Positions 12,641 to 24,945 of a stretch of 64,000 bases of DNA are shown one piece after another (the stretch's first letter is position 1; each line of letters begins with the position of its first letter). The position numbers were made by a program, and so were the translations under genes. This DNA comes from Glossina fuscipes (taxonomy: Eukaryota > Arthropoda > Insecta > Diptera > Glossinidae). The stretch covers positions 332,395-396,394 of the forward strand of contig NW_023998456.1 in the NCBI RefSeq assembly GCF_014805625.2. Direction: 5' to 3'. Below the pieces are notes generated by a model. The model was given only the letters and a program-made list of their open reading frames with translations. It searched no databases and had not been told where the DNA came from.

Positions 12641-12950
12641 TATGCCTTACATCACTGGTGATACACGGGTCTATTAAGCTTGTGCGGATGTAAGTAACAC
12701 CAAGAAAGACTTGATTTAGATCCGGCCGTCATCTGTCCCTCTGTCCGACTGCCTCCGTTCCCTCGTTGTGTTTTGATGAAATTTGTTACAATGACATGTC
12801 TTAGTGAACTTTATTGAAAACATTGGAGATCGAACCACCTTTTCGACTACTCCCCATATAACGCCTTATACTGAAAACTTGTTATATAAACAGCGTTATT
12901 AAGCAAAGTGCTATAGGGTATTTAATAGAGAGCCATGGCTCACTATAGTG
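12640..12950 (+). repeat. dispersed repeat family A, copy
   Basis: Contains 'gtgcggatgtaagtaacacc', 'tctgtccctctgtccgactg', 'cttttcgactactccccata' and ends with 'gctatagggtatttaatag' then 'gtttt'. This is one of the fuller copies in the window. Confidence 0.6.
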
Positions 12951-14820
12951 TTTTCATTTCTTATAATTCATTATAACGATTGTTTAATATAAGTAATGTT
13001 TTCCCCTAATGATTCACAATAAAGTCCAGTCCAGCGTATAAATTGAAAATAAGTTGGAATTAAAACATTTTCAGTACTTATGAAGGTACCAATAAATTCA
13101 TATTTCAAAGATATATTTAAGGGATCGAAAGTTGGACGAAAATTTCAAAAAAATCGTTCTACTTTTTTCCTGCATTGTGGGCGTGAATTTGAAATAATCG
13201 ATCAGGGAATGCTTGTTCCAAGCTTCAAAATTTTATTTTTACTTTCGCGACTGTGACAATTCACAAAACTTACCCGTCAAACTAAAGGGCTTCACTGAAA
13301 ATAGATATGGAAGGCAAGTTGGTGTAGGGCATTTAATGCTGAGCAGTGTCACAAATGAAAATTTTTCCTACGTTTTTTTGGAAATCTATGATCAAAATAG
13401 TGCCGAATTGAATAATAAGTACGTATGTCAAACGTAAGATAGAATAATGTTTTCACAATTCTGTGCAACAGTAAATCCAAGCAATTCCAAAAAAAAAAAA
13501 CTGAAGCGTGTTAAACACAAACTTTTAACGAAGCAATACATTTGTCAATCATTTCCCGGAATTAAGCTGGAAAGCTTTATCCTTCCACGTTAATAGGACC
13601 TCTACTTGAGTATCTAGTGATTGTTTTGTCCCTAAACTAGAAGATATGTGTGTACTGATCTTCAATCTGTTGAATCTCCCTTGCGGAAGTTGCGCGTTGA
13701 ACTCCTCAACCCTACCCCTTTTGAGAGTCGCCTAAATTAGCTATCTGTTTCTCAAACACGTGCTTGCTTGCGCGTATTCTTTGTGATAAAATGATTGAAG
13801 AGCGTAATGGATTCTCCTGAGTTGTTTAATGAAGTGCGCATTAATTGATTGACGTGATCCCTATTTATTAAATTCTTGCCATAGATTTTATTAATTTTCT
13901 TCGTATCTTCATTATAAAATACTAAAGTTAAATTCTACTGCCCGAATTCTTAAATCTATTATCGTTAATTTAGAGGCAGATGAATAAATTCTAGCACTAA
14001 AGTCTTCAGGCACTAGCAGCTGAAGCTTTCAGCTTTATTAAATCTGAGACTTGCACCCACAACCATGAGTGGTTAATCGAGACCCTTTGTCTACTCGACC
14101 AGTCAGGCGGATGTAATTAATGCGTACTCGCATAGACATGTATATGCATATATATATATATATATATATATTATAAATATATATAAACTAGAAAGTAATC
14201 AAACCACAAATCACACTGTGTAAAAAATAAATAAAATATGCAGTAGAGTACATCAGTAGTAGTCCTAATGCATACTCACATTCATAAAGTAATCATATGA
14301 AGCTAGCAAAATAGTTCCAGAGTTTGAAAAAGTTTAGGAAAAGATACGAAGTTGATAACGCAAACAATTTTAGCAACAATCAATTCTCACAAGAGAAGAG
14401 TGAAAGCAATTTCTAATTGCAGCAGGAAACAAAACTAGGTTACGGTACTTTAAAGAATTACTAAAAGTGCTGCGAAGAAAATTGTAAATGTAAGACGACA
14501 TACAAAAGTAATAATCATATTAACCGCCACTCCCAAATTGTTAAACGTACCTCCACAAGTGGCAAACACTATCTCAAAACAGAATAAAACCGACCCCATC
14601 AGAAGAGTGGAAGTCAATCTCTATCCTATGGGGAAGGGTAGATACATATTGATAGAATTCATTCTCCTTAACGTACACCACGCTTTACGAGATACTACGA
14701 CCAGCGAAATATCCGGAAGACTATCGTCAAGCACAGCACCCAAGTCGTTAGGACGACAAACACTAAGCTAACATCAGAAGAACGATTGTCAATAGGACCT
14801 TATGTCGTTTAGGCCTAAAA
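12951..14820. other. intergenic, repeat A fragment and a TA microsatellite
   Basis: A repeat A tail ('ggtgtagggcatttaatgct') sits at about 13320-13340. A TA dinucleotide run lies at about 14147-14172. A 77-residue frame at 14538-14771 has no recognisable domain. Confidence 0.5.
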
Positions 14821-15250
14821 AAGAGGCCTACATGATACAAATTCGGTACAGTTAACTTTTACATCAAATAATTGTTACGGAACAATTTTGATCAAAAAAT
14901 TCTAAAAATCGGAGCCTCTTTCCATATAAAGATTTACTTACTTTTCGAAGAAAAGGTTTTACGAAAAGGAATTCAAAAGATTTGACTATCCGGTCCAAAT
15001 TTTTCACATCGAAAAGTTTGTTTTGGGAGAATTCGAAACCTGGAAATCTTTTTCATATAGTAAGCTTTCCAAAATAAGACATTATATAGCGCCCGGTCAA
15101 AAATATGATCCGAACCAATACATGTTCAATGGCAGTCTTCCGTCGCACAAACCGTGTCCGTTTACCAAATTTTATGAAAATATCTAAAAAAATTGCGGAC
15201 CGCAGATTGAGTGCAAACAGTAAAAACAGACAAGCTTAATCAGTAAACCT
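14820..15250 (-). repeat. dispersed repeat family A, reverse copy
   Basis: Read on the minus strand it contains 'aaatttggtaaacg'-like and 'gaccggg'-like words of the family, with forward-strand marks such as 'accaaattttatgaaaatat' and 'aacagacaagcttaatcag' at 15160-15245. Strongly diverged. Confidence 0.4.
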
Positions 15251-16430
15251 TCAATCGAAACCCTTTAGCCAGGTACTCGTCAAACGCAGAGTATCTGCGA
15301 AGTTAGATTGTATTGAAACGACTTAACAAAATGGCAAAAATATTATTTAAAATACATTATGATAGCAAATACACATTCATACTGAGAAAATTTGATGAGA
15401 AAATGCAGACGGAAGACAGATGGATGGATCATAACTTACGAGTGGAAAAATGATGATCGGTATAATAAAAGGTGGATCAGTTTTAATATATTATCCACAT
15501 CCGAAATAAACTTTAATGTAAATGTATGTAAACATCTCAGCTAATGTGATAAAAATCTTAAGTTTTCGAAAAAGTCATGAAAGCAACTTTCGTAGAATTT
15601 CGAGGAAGCTTCGCTTAATGCTTTCACGAATTCAAAGTTTCTCTAAAATAATCGAAGCCTCTGTGATTGAGAAATTGATCGAAACATGTTACGATTTTCA
15701 TTTCATTAATCTACCAACTGTGGAAATCAATTTCACTGCTATAACGACGACCAACGATGTTAGTGACTAATACATGTATATGTGTATGTATATATGTGAT
15801 ACATAAATAAACGCAAAGCATTGATCGTTCGAAGGGGCCATGAAGCAACTCTTGAAAGTGTGTTAACAGATCAACTGCTATAAACATAATTTTTTAGAAG
15901 ACTTGCAAAAGCTTTTAATGCTTTACCTACTTAACAAGATAAACAACGAGAAAAGCAACATAACTACATTACAACAATACATTGCAATATAATAGCATTA
16001 AAATAAACGAACCGCTTATTCTGAATACGTGTCCTCTCAACGTTGCTTTCTTTTCATTCACACATGATTTTGTATCACAACAACACCAAATTTATATCAA
16101 TTTTGCCATCGCTTAATTGAGAAACTGGGATAAAATTTATTAAGAATGAACATTCTAAGTATTTATTGAATTAACAAATAATTTAATATGTAATATATAT
16201 ACATATATATACAATATATGTGCATGCTTTTATAATTTTACCCATCAATTATTGACTTTAATTAATAGCAAATTGATTATGTACTTAATAAATTTTATAT
16301 GACTACATGACGCTATGTCTCTTACAGGTTGGTTAAAGTATTGGAAATATACTCGTTGTGTCAGCACGTTGGCGAACGTAGAAGAAGAAGAAAGCTTCAG
16401 AGTATTTATGTATAAAGTAAATGTTTTTCT
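15251..16430. other. intergenic, nothing recognised
   Basis: AT-rich DNA with a TA-rich patch at about 16190-16220. An 82-residue frame at 15522-15770 has no recognisable domain and no gene context. Confidence 0.5.
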
Positions 16431-16439
16431 TTACCACCT

Positions 16440-18060
16440 GTCAAGGCCTTATCTTTGCATATATGGATTACTAACATTTTCCTCGGTCTTCGCACAATTT
16501 TCGTTCTCCTTACATCTTCCTTTTCTCGGTGTCCCCTTTTCATGTACATAACCGAAGTTTGCAAATATATTCATTGTGTCCACATTCGGGCAAATCTAGA
16601 AGAGAGAAAGTTTCATAGTCTCTACGAAGTACAGATTTTTCTCTTTTTGTTTGTCTCTATCGCTTTTCGAGGCTTCATCATCAGCTATACTTGGATTACT
16701 AACATTTTGATTGATATTTGCTCAACTTTCTTTCTCTTTCCTCCTCCTCTTCAGAACTTTTAAATATGTTTGTATCGTTGCGTATTTTCTTGAACTTCAT
16801 ACAAACCTCTTTAGGAAGAACTCTTCCCAGTATTACTACGCCATTGCTATTGGGCTTAATTTTTTTGTTTGTAGCCTTCGTAGAGGCTTCTTCTGCTTTG
16901 TAACTTTCAATTATATTTGGACTGTTCAATTTCATAAACTACTTTAGACGAGGAAGTCATCCCGCTACTGCGCTCATTGCGGTAAATCAATTATTTGTCC
17001 ATCTATCAAAATCTGATCGGAGTTACAAGGCATGGATAATGAAAAATTACTTGTTTTCTCTGCAGAGCTTTGAAAGTGGACGTTGCTGAAATGCAGCGTA
17101 GTTTGTTTTTGTGCTTGGGTATTCTGGAAGCTTCGTTGACGGGTGACATCCATTTTCGTTTGCTTTTGGTTTATTCTTTCTTGTTTCTTTTGGTAGATGC
17201 TTGTGCTGTGACACTTTACTTTAGTTTTTCCTCATTATTCTATCTTTTGAGGCTATTGTCAGCCTTCTAGTCTTCGAGTTAGCCTCACCTATAACGGATG
17301 AATCCCGTAAGGCTTCCCCTTCAATTGACTTGGTCGTTTTCATTTTATCCCTATTTTGTTCTCTTGCCTTGGTTTGACTATCTTAATGCCCGGATAACTT
17401 CAGTGTCTTATTGATAGCGGAAAACATTTTTCCTTTCAGCTTTTCCTCATCTGTAGCGCTTTGATTAATGAAATCAGAATTTCCATCATGTTCATGCTCG
17501 ACATTTATTCTTAATTGGCTTTCTCCTTGACCTGCATCTACTTGGTCAACTAATGACTTTTCACGTAGTTCAATACTTGCGAGAAATTTTGTGACAAAAG
17601 ACATTTCGACCACGTTTGCAAATTTCCATCGTCGACTATTACACTTCAGCTGTGTTAAAGAAATTGGTTAACTATATTGATCCAATGATGAATTGCTACC
17701 ATCTTTTGCGGCCTGTTCTTGCTTAATTGTTACTAAATTATTCCTTGCTAGTGGATCTCTGTTTGAGAAAGCATGAAGTCTTCATCACCATCCTTATCAT
17801 AGCTAAGTATATAATCCTTCAAAGCTCTTTCATCATCCGGTAAACTTGGATTGCTAACATTTTCGTCGGGCTTGTCACAGTTTTGAAGTATTTGATTGGT
17901 GGTCTTCATAGATTCTTTTTGTTTGAAACTTTCAAACAAATTTGGCCCGTTAGGTACTTTTTTCAATTTCATATTATCTTTATTAGGTAGAAGTCTTCCC
18001 AATTCTACTATATTCTTCGATGTCATCGTTATTGTCGCTTTTTAGTTTCTGCTTACAAGA
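16440..18060 (-). pseudogene. scrambled partial pseudogene of the FHA-senataxin helicase gene
   Basis: Read on the minus strand, this block matches the internal part of helicase exon 2 (parent about 48238-49345), both as protein and as DNA. Clear colinear pieces are 18055-17770 (VELGRLLPN, then KLKKVPNGPN, NPSLPDDE), 17755-17690 (NLVTIKQEQ), 17632-17390 (DDGNLQTWSK, then RINVEHEHD and DEEKLKGKMF), 17385-17290 (DSSVIGEA), and 17280-17060 (PKHKNKLR). After that the sequence returns to the start of the parental module: 17045-16985 (DGQIIDL), 16935-16870 (MKLNSPNIIESY), 16842-16735 (ILGRVLPK) and 16500-16455 (NCAKTEENVSNP). The frame is broken by many stops and indels and there is no FHA or helicase domain, so it is non-functional. 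The copied part lies within a single parental exon, so processed and segmental origins cannot be told apart. Confidence 0.88.
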
Positions 18061-18270
18061 TTTGTAAGCCACTTCACTGACTTATTTTGGAACGTAGCGG
18101 AATGACTTATTCTTCATCTTCTGAAATTCAGCAAATCTCAACAAGAGACGATTCACTGCTCTGCTTGGAAATTATTCAATACGAACACCAGCTTCGTTGT
18201 CCAACTTTAATAAAGCGGTTATCTCTGGTAGCAGATATATTATATATACATATAAACATATATAAGTGAG
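18061..18270. other. sequence adjoining the pseudogene, not recognised
   Basis: A 60-residue plus-strand frame covers this stretch, but I could not match it to the parent gene. It may be a rearranged piece or unrelated DNA. Confidence 0.35.
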
Positions 18271-18272
18271 AC

Positions 18273-18420
18273 TTTTTTTATGCGGTCCCTCTCTACCGCA
18301 TAAAAAAAATTTTCTTTAATATGCTGTGAAAAATTATTTCTTATAGCTATTTATGAAGTTTTTGAAAAATTTTTTTTTGTGCGGTTTTTTTTCTGCGGTC
18401 CCTATCTACCGCACAAAAAC
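18273..18420. repeat. pair of hairpin-forming GCGGT/ACCGC units
   Basis: The first unit is a perfect 14-bp inverted repeat (18273-18286 with 18295-18308) around the 8-base loop ccctctct. The second unit has the core tgcggt-ccctatct-accgca at 18394-18413; its outer arms (18374-18385 with 18408-18419) form a 12-bp perfect pairing. The two cores are about 113 bp apart and differ at one loop base. Function is unknown; they could be the ends or internal parts of a small non-autonomous element. Confidence 0.6.
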
Positions 18421-18429
18421 AGGTTTGAC

Positions 18430-18935
18430 TGTATATTGCACAAATTCTGATTTTACGGGATTTTTTCTTTTTACACGAATTCTTTCGCTTTAACACGATT
18501 TTCAATGCGCTATGTATTTTTTTTTTTGAATTTTTTTATTAATTTTTTTAATGAGTTTTTCTGATGATTTCTTTTTTTTTTGGTTGTTTCCATGTTGATG
18601 TTTTGATTTTCTCATTCTCTGTCCTCGCAGATATGCATTGTGACTTTGCGTAATATTTTTCGCAATTCAAGCAATTAGTTTATGTCAATAATATAGGTTA
18701 GGAGCGAGATTACCCGAATTATGCACAGAGTGAAGACGTAATTTACTTTTTAGACAATTTAACTTGGCTTTTCAAAGTATAATTTATTTTTTATAATATA
18801 TTTAATAAATTAAAATGCGAAATAAATTTTGAAGTGTCTACTGTTTTTCCATCCAGCCAACATATTTTTTACACGAATTTTTTTCACACGAACTTTTTGG
18901 GACCGTATTGATCGTGTGAAAAGAGAATTAGTTTT
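18430..18935. repeat. AT-rich repeat with TTTTTACACGAA units
   Basis: Words such as 'tttttacacgaatt' (about 18469), 'ttaacacgattttc' (about 18491), 'tttttacacgaatttttttc' (about 18867) and 'tcgtgtgaaaagagaatt' recur here. The reverse-oriented counterpart ('ttcgtgtaaaaa', 'ctatgcataattcgggg') is at 57930-58210. A related stretch containing 'cgaattatgcacagagtgaa' lies at 18715-18735. This is a decayed dispersed repeat of unknown type. Confidence 0.45.
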
Positions 18936-19104
18936 ACTTATATATGTATGTACACATATATTTTTTTTTGTGTGTGCGTCAGTTAACTATGGTCGTTTTA
19001 TTAGAAGTATTTCCTTATTTTCTAATTTTTCTCATTCCCATATTTAGTTTTATTTGCAAAAATTTTTCGTATTCTATACAAAAATGAATGGTTTTGCATA
19101 TTAT

Positions 19105-19265
19105 ACGCTATAACTAGACCCACTTTTTACTATACCGATCGACTTTTAATCATTTTTTGCATCGAGCTAAGCTTGTCTGTCCGTTACCCCCTCAGCCCGT
19201 CGCCGTTATGATCAACTTATAGTAATTCTCATGTATAACTGTATTAAGCGAAGTGGTGTAGGTAA
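19105..19265 (+). repeat. dispersed repeat family A, truncated copy
   Basis: Contains 'actataccgatcgactttta', 'aagcttgtctgtccgtta' and 'aagcgaagtggtgtaggtaa'. The central part is deleted relative to the copy at 12640. Confidence 0.6.
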
Positions 19266-20520
19266 TACTAGGTATAAGCAGATGAATGATTGTAGGTTGA
19301 GACAACGTAATGAATAACAAAGTAATGGAAGATATGCGTAAGCATGGAGATCACATGCCTTTGCGCCTAAGTATAAATTAAAGAAGCAGATATGTTACGC
19401 AAAGAAAAGATGACAAGCTTTAAAAAAGGAGAAGATAGCAGCACAAGGGGTCAAATTGCGTGAGCACCGGGTTTACAAAAAATACTGACGAGCTCTCTTT
19501 GGCTCCACAGGCAAACACAACACCATGGTTCATCCATTGGGCGAAATACTATCTGCCTTATTAATAGACTGATGTTGAATTACACCAGATGCAATGATCA
19601 ATGTTATGTCAACATAATAAATAAATATGCGGTGTTTCATAATCTCCTGATCATCTTCTATTTGTCTCTCAGAATATTAGTGCAACCGTTCGTTGGTCTA
19701 TGCTCGGCAGGTTGTTTCTAAGTGATCTTCAGAGCGGAATGTTTAAGTCACATAACTCTAAATAAAAATGATATAGAAATTAGAATCAAATGCGTAGCCA
19801 AACAAAATCTTTTCCTGTTTATCTATCTACATATATTTATAATTTTATCTATGAAGCATTGCCCGTAAATATCAGCAAATTGACTAAGAAATTGCCAGCA
19901 AAGAGCTTCCTCACTACTCGCAAACAGAAACATCGACAGCATCCTAAGACCAGCATGCTACACGCTATAGGCCAAGTTGACTCAATATTATAGAGCGTCG
20001 AAATTTCATTTTAATTTCTTTCTCCGTTTTTTAAAAGTATTAATAAAAAGGGAACGAACGCGTGTACAAAAAATTCGCCACAACCGCATATAATTTTCTT
20101 ACTTGTCCTTTTTCTTTTTTTTAAGTATTAAGCAAGTCAACTACACTTGACTTGCCGTGCCGTAATAGAAAATGCAATTATCTTACTTGGTGTCTCTGAA
20201 TTCGCACGGAGTTTTCGTAGCCGAGTCACGCCCAATTGTAAAGGCAAACTTACAACTTTCCGATCGTGAAACTTCCAATAACAGAAGACTGATGCACGAG
20301 CGGAAATCGTTTAAGGGTCAAGAACATCTACGCACTTTATGGAATCTCAACTGACCGAGACTGGATGTAGATAAAAGAAATGAAAAATCTAATATGGCAA
20401 CACCATATTTTGGTGATAAAAGATATAAAAATATAACTAAACTTAAAGCTGTCAGTGAAAGGATGAATAAAACAAAAGCCATTGAAAGTAATGGGCAAAC
20501 AAGTAAGAATGTTATAGTCG
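19266..20520. other. intergenic, nothing recognised
   Basis: About 1.25 kb of AT-rich DNA. Small frames at 19790-19993 and 20172-20354 show no domain. Confidence 0.5.
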
Positions 20521-20990
20521 AGTGAGGCCGACCAGTAAATACTCTACACCAATTCGGCTAATACATTCATTCATTCAGTTTATTTGAACTGTACATTAAA
20601 AATTAGACCTCTTTGCAAATAAAGACTTACTTTCCGTAAGAATGGTTGCGCCCAAGAGGTTTTGGGTACGCATTAAACATTCAGCAGAGTTGATTTCTAG
20701 ATCAAATTATAATTATGAATCAATTTTCATCATAAAAATTTACAATTTGGACTTTTCTGTTCTAAAAAACAAAAATTTACGCGAAAATCCTTATGAAGGG
20801 TAGGATCCAAAAACAGACGTTAAAGAGTTAATTTTTATATTAAATAGCTGTTATGGGTCACTTTTCATCACAACATATTAAAATATAGTAAATAAACATT
20901 CGTGACAATCCTTGTATAGGATAGGATTCAAAAAAATAGGTCCAAATTTGTTATAGTTCCTTTTTTTACTTAAAACTATTATCATCGTCT
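20520..20990 (-). repeat. dispersed repeat family A, reverse copy
   Basis: On the forward strand it starts with 'gaggccgaccagtaaatact' and 'ctacaccaattcgg', which is the reverse complement of the family tail. It continues with 'aaataaagacttactttccg' and repeated 'aggataggattcaaaaa'-type words (about 20800-20930). Confidence 0.5.
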
Positions 20991-21009
20991 GATGTGACTT
21001 CCGTCAGGA

Positions 21010-21330
21010 AGCATTGAAAATTGAACCTTTTTGTCAGTTTTCGTTATACGACAGAGGGTTCAAAAATTTCCACCAGCCGAAGTACTATTACCTAGCCGCC
21101 TTTCTTGAGAAAGTAACAATTTTTTCATTCAACGACTTTTCAAGACAGGGATATGATCGAAAAAGTGGACCAATCCAAGCTATTATCAAAAGCGTTTATT
21201 TTTGGATCAAAGCCGGTCAGTGTCCCAAATTTCATCGAAATATGTCAAATATCGCTGCCTGCATCTTGAACATAAATTTACACGGACAGAACTAGACCCG
21301 CAGACAAGCTTACATCGATTCAGAATCATT
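21010..21330 (+). repeat. dispersed repeat family B, copy
   Basis: Contains 'catcttgaacataaatttac', 'acggacagaactagacccg' and 'acaagcttacatcgattcag', matching the distal half of the family. The open frame at 21014-21295 is judged to be repeat read-through. Confidence 0.45.
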
Positions 21331-22265
21331 GTATGAACCGATCGGTGGGCCGCGTGTCACATGCGTCAATCAAAGTACTCCTCATCTGGCATAATGCGCT
21401 TATCCTGGTGTCTTCTATGCCCTACACCGCAATTGGTGATTAGCAATGCCTTGAAGGCAGTAAAATTAATTTATCAAAACAAAGGAAAAATTTTCATTTT
21501 GTAAATAAATTCACGATATTTCTTAACCACAATAGTAGATAACCAGCAGAAACTCAACTGTGACATTTTCTACAAAGTTTCAAGGGCATAGTTGTGTTGA
21601 CAGTAATGTTCGCAAATATATCGGTTCTCCAATTCACGCTGACAGAGAATACAGCCAACCTATGGATTTTGTCAAGCGAATTTTCATTCGTCGCAAGCGT
21701 AAAAAAACTTTGGAGACAAAATATATTGATTCTATAAAATGACTGAGAGTTTATGTATAAAAATAAGAAGAGCTCTCTCTCTCTCTTTGTTCTTCTCCTT
21801 GCAACTTCTTCTCCCATTAAGTATGCACGATAACTGTTCAAATACCATTTTCATTAAAATCTGATGTTGTCAGCATTTAAAGCTAATATTTTCCTCATCT
21901 TCTCTGCATGTGCATGCCTTTGTGTGCATGTCGTAATGTTACAACGTTCTTGGCAATGCGAGAAATGAAAATTTTATGAAGAACTTTTATTTTGTCATTT
22001 GTGAGATTAAAGAAGTTGGGACATAAGGTTAGTTTCATATTGCAATCGTATACACATCCGAACTGGTCTTTTTTGATCTTTTATTTAATATTTTCTACAT
22101 GCGTTCATGTCGTAGCATCAAATGTTGTGGCAAGTCGTATAAGAATACTAAATAGCTAGTGAAGCATGTACGATCACGACGTCACGCGGTGTTGTTATTA
22201 CATCAGGTAACATTCACAATTATGCTAAAGAACGCGAACAAGAATTGTCTCTAAAACAGTAAGTA
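21331..22265. other. intergenic, short CT run
   Basis: A (TC)n run lies at about 21773-21787. A reverse repeat A tail ('gccctacaccgcaattgg') is at about 21420-21436. No gene recognised. Confidence 0.45.
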
Positions 22266-22269
22266 ATAG

Positions 22270-22560
22270 GAGAAAACAATGCTTGCTAGCAGCAAGGCTT
22301 TCTTACCAGAAGGAGGCTTCAGTGACCCTACAAGTATATACATTCTTGATCAGCATCGAATGCTAAATCGATTTAAGCATGTCCGTCTGTCTGTTTGTAT
22401 AATGCCTGTTGCAAATATTCTCCTGGCAGCAAAAATTAAACTATTGGGTTCGAACTTAGCAGAAACATTGGAATTTCTTGCAAGTAGGTTGGCGTTGCAA
22501 ATGGGCCAACTCGGGTCAAAAGGGTTAAAAAATTGGTTTCTTGCTCATTACTCGTAGACT
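22270..22560 (-). repeat. dispersed repeat family B, reverse copy
   Basis: The forward strand reads 'atacattcttgatcagcatc', 'ttaagcatgtccgtctgtct' and 'attctcctggcagcaaaaat', the reverse complement of the family B distal half. A 92-residue frame across it is not a gene. Confidence 0.55.
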
Positions 22561-22789
22561 GCAGCAAATCTGCAAAAATTTGAATTTTTTTTTCAAAACT
22601 GTTACAACGCCCAAAAACAAGCTACAAAAATTGTATAAAATATACAAATTTTTGGAGAGTTTCAAATTCGGAAAGTTTAGCTCGTTCCTTTTTTTTAAGG
22701 ATCACGATGATGGGTGTGAAAGAATCGGTCTCAACAGAACATAATTTTCTTACTTGTTCATAAGCCCGTACATCGTGATTGGCAGAAAG

Positions 22790-22905
22790 AATTGGCGAAA
22801 AAGAAAGAAATGGAGAGGTAGTGATACCAGCTTGGTGGGTGTGTGCCCAATGGGTACGTGGTACACATTTATCGACTGAACGCTCACTATAGCTAGTTCA
22901 TCTTG
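22790..22905 (+). repeat. tRNA-like SINE candidate, copy 3
   Basis: Contains 'agcttggtgggtgtgtgccc', 'acatttatcgactgaacgct' and an upstream purine-rich lead ('aagaaagaaatggagaggta'), as in copy 2 at 6165. The A-box match is weaker than in copy 2. Confidence 0.4.
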
Positions 22906-23130
22906 CTTTTTTTATAACCTACACTATTTGTGATACAAGGGCATATCAAGTTTGTATGGATATGTGCAATACCCAAAAGTACTTAAGCTAGGCCCACTTT
23001 TTGTTATATCAATCGTTTCAGAATCACCTTCGGAATCATTTTCTAAATCGAGCTAACTTTGTCTGTCCGTCTTTATTATTTGTTTAACCTAGAGGCCGTA
23101 ATTTTTGAGAAATTATGATGAAATTTGTTA
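22906..23130 (+). repeat. dispersed repeat family A, copy
   Basis: Contains 'agtttgtatggatatgtgca', 'tatatcaatcgtttcagaat', 'actttgtctgtccgtcttt' and 'aggccgtaatttttgagaaa'. Truncated at about 23130. Confidence 0.6.
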
Positions 23131-24040
23131 GACGTTGTCCTATTTTTACCTAACGACCGTAGGGCCGAATATATATACACATATCCCATGAATTTCATAC
23201 TATGTTTACATATAACGTAATGGATTGCACATTTTCAATTACGCCTTTAGGGACAAAATGAATGAACACGTGTTCATGTTTCAGGCCTAATAGGAAAAAG
23301 AAGGGCACCTTAAAAAATCTGGTGTCATTTCGGTCGACAGCGTTTTCAGAAGTCTAGCTTTATGATAGATAAATTTTTATGTGAATAAAAAAAAATCTCA
23401 ACCGAAATTTGGGAAAGTTCGAATACAGCGGTTCTTGCAAATTTATACCGACAATTACAAGGACTGTTTAGGGATATTTCAAAGCAAGCAATACATAATT
23501 AAGCTCTGCAACGTAACAAGCGAATCAAAATGAAATAAAGACTTAGGACAGTCGGTTTTCGAATGCAAACCCGATAACCAGGCTATTACCCTAATATGGG
23601 CGAAATTATTTTGCGAATTTCAGCGTGCTCCTCGCATAGTTCATAACGTTATATGTGGTTTGTATTGCTGTTGGAAATTATGAGGCACACTATGTTTTCA
23701 GCTACCTGTTGATATGAAATTTAGACCGAACGTTTTTCGATCTGATCAATAAATTGTCTTACCTTCTTTATATACATATTTCGCATATTAAAAGGTTCAG
23801 TCCAAGCGTAATACAGTTTTCCTCTTGTTTTAAACTCGCATTCTCATTAACACTTGGCAAACTTTCATTGTCAGTCGATAAGGCGACCGAATTGCAGAAT
23901 TGTCATTTATTTTATTTGTTCAATAATAATGTTAAGGTACAATGCCTTCTGCGTTAACTGATGCAGTAGCAGAATTCTAATTTGTGTTGAGTTAGCGTAT
24001 ATTTGTTGACATCAAGAGGTTAACAGTACTCGGACCGAGA
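23131..24040. other. intergenic, nothing recognised
   Basis: AT-rich, no domain-bearing frame and no obvious regulatory cluster. Confidence 0.5.
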
Positions 24041-24260
24041 TTCAGAAATCGTTTAAAATATATGTATTCTTGATTAGCATCTACACGCTGAGCCGATGTA
24101 AGCATGCGCATCTATCCTTCAATCCATCTGTATAACATTTACGGTAAAAGTTCTCTCAGTCGCAAATGCTAAAACGTCGGTTTCAAATTTGGTGAAAACA
24201 TTGAAAATTTATGGACGCAAAGGGTGAAATCGATCAAAGGACGCGCCTACAATGTAACAT
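24040..24260 (-). repeat. dispersed repeat family B, reverse copy
   Basis: The forward strand reads 'tatgtattcttgattagcat', 'gatgtaagcatgcgcatcta' and 'aaatttggtgaaaacattga', the reversed family order. Diverged. Confidence 0.45.
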
Positions 24261-24940
24261 AAGCTAAGGACTCATTTGCTTTTTGGATTTGTTTGCTCAT
24301 CGCTGATAAGCCACAACGAACACTCCATGAAAAGGAAGAAACCGGCCATGCCCGAAGCTTTTTCGTTTTCTATTTCAAATGTTTTTTGAGATAAAGGCAT
24401 TGAGTGTGAAAAATATGACCGTCGCCGCCGGTAAAGATGGTAGGTAATTTGGTCATAGGCAATCGATATGCAAGGGTATAAAACATTCGAACGCAGACAA
24501 ATGAATGTTATCTTCTCAAAGTTTTCACCCTTCTCCCTCATCCTAGATCATCTAAGTATTATAACAGTATACCCAGATACAGCTTCCTTGACTCCTTAAT
24601 ATTCTCATTTAATTGCTCTTATTGCAAATAAAGTCTTCTTGCAAGTACTTTTCCTTCCAGCATTCCGGCGCCGTATCATTATATATAAAAACCATGATTA
24701 TGACGTTGTAAGAAATTTCTGAGAAGGAGATTACATTTTTTAGAGTTATAGGTAACTTCTTCTCTCGACTAACTTTATTGATACAAATATAATATGCATA
24801 AAAAGAGGACACAAGAAAAACGAAAAAGATAATATGCTTCCAGTTGAGTGTGCATTAGCAGCATCAGTCAGAATCAGAATCGGGCAACTAATAATAAAAG
24901 CAAAATTGTAGAAGAAATTTTTTGAAACAATTCAAAATAT
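24261..24940. other. intergenic 3' of the cGAS-like gene
   Basis: Two minus-strand frames (24272-24541, 24609-24812) lie downstream of the cGAS-like gene but have no recognisable domain. I do not call them genes. Confidence 0.45.
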
Positions 24941-24945
24941 TTTCT

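Noticed and set aside
22279..22557. 92-residue frame starting at a good ATG context
   Set aside because: It is a reverse repeat B copy; sequence order matches other non-coding copies.
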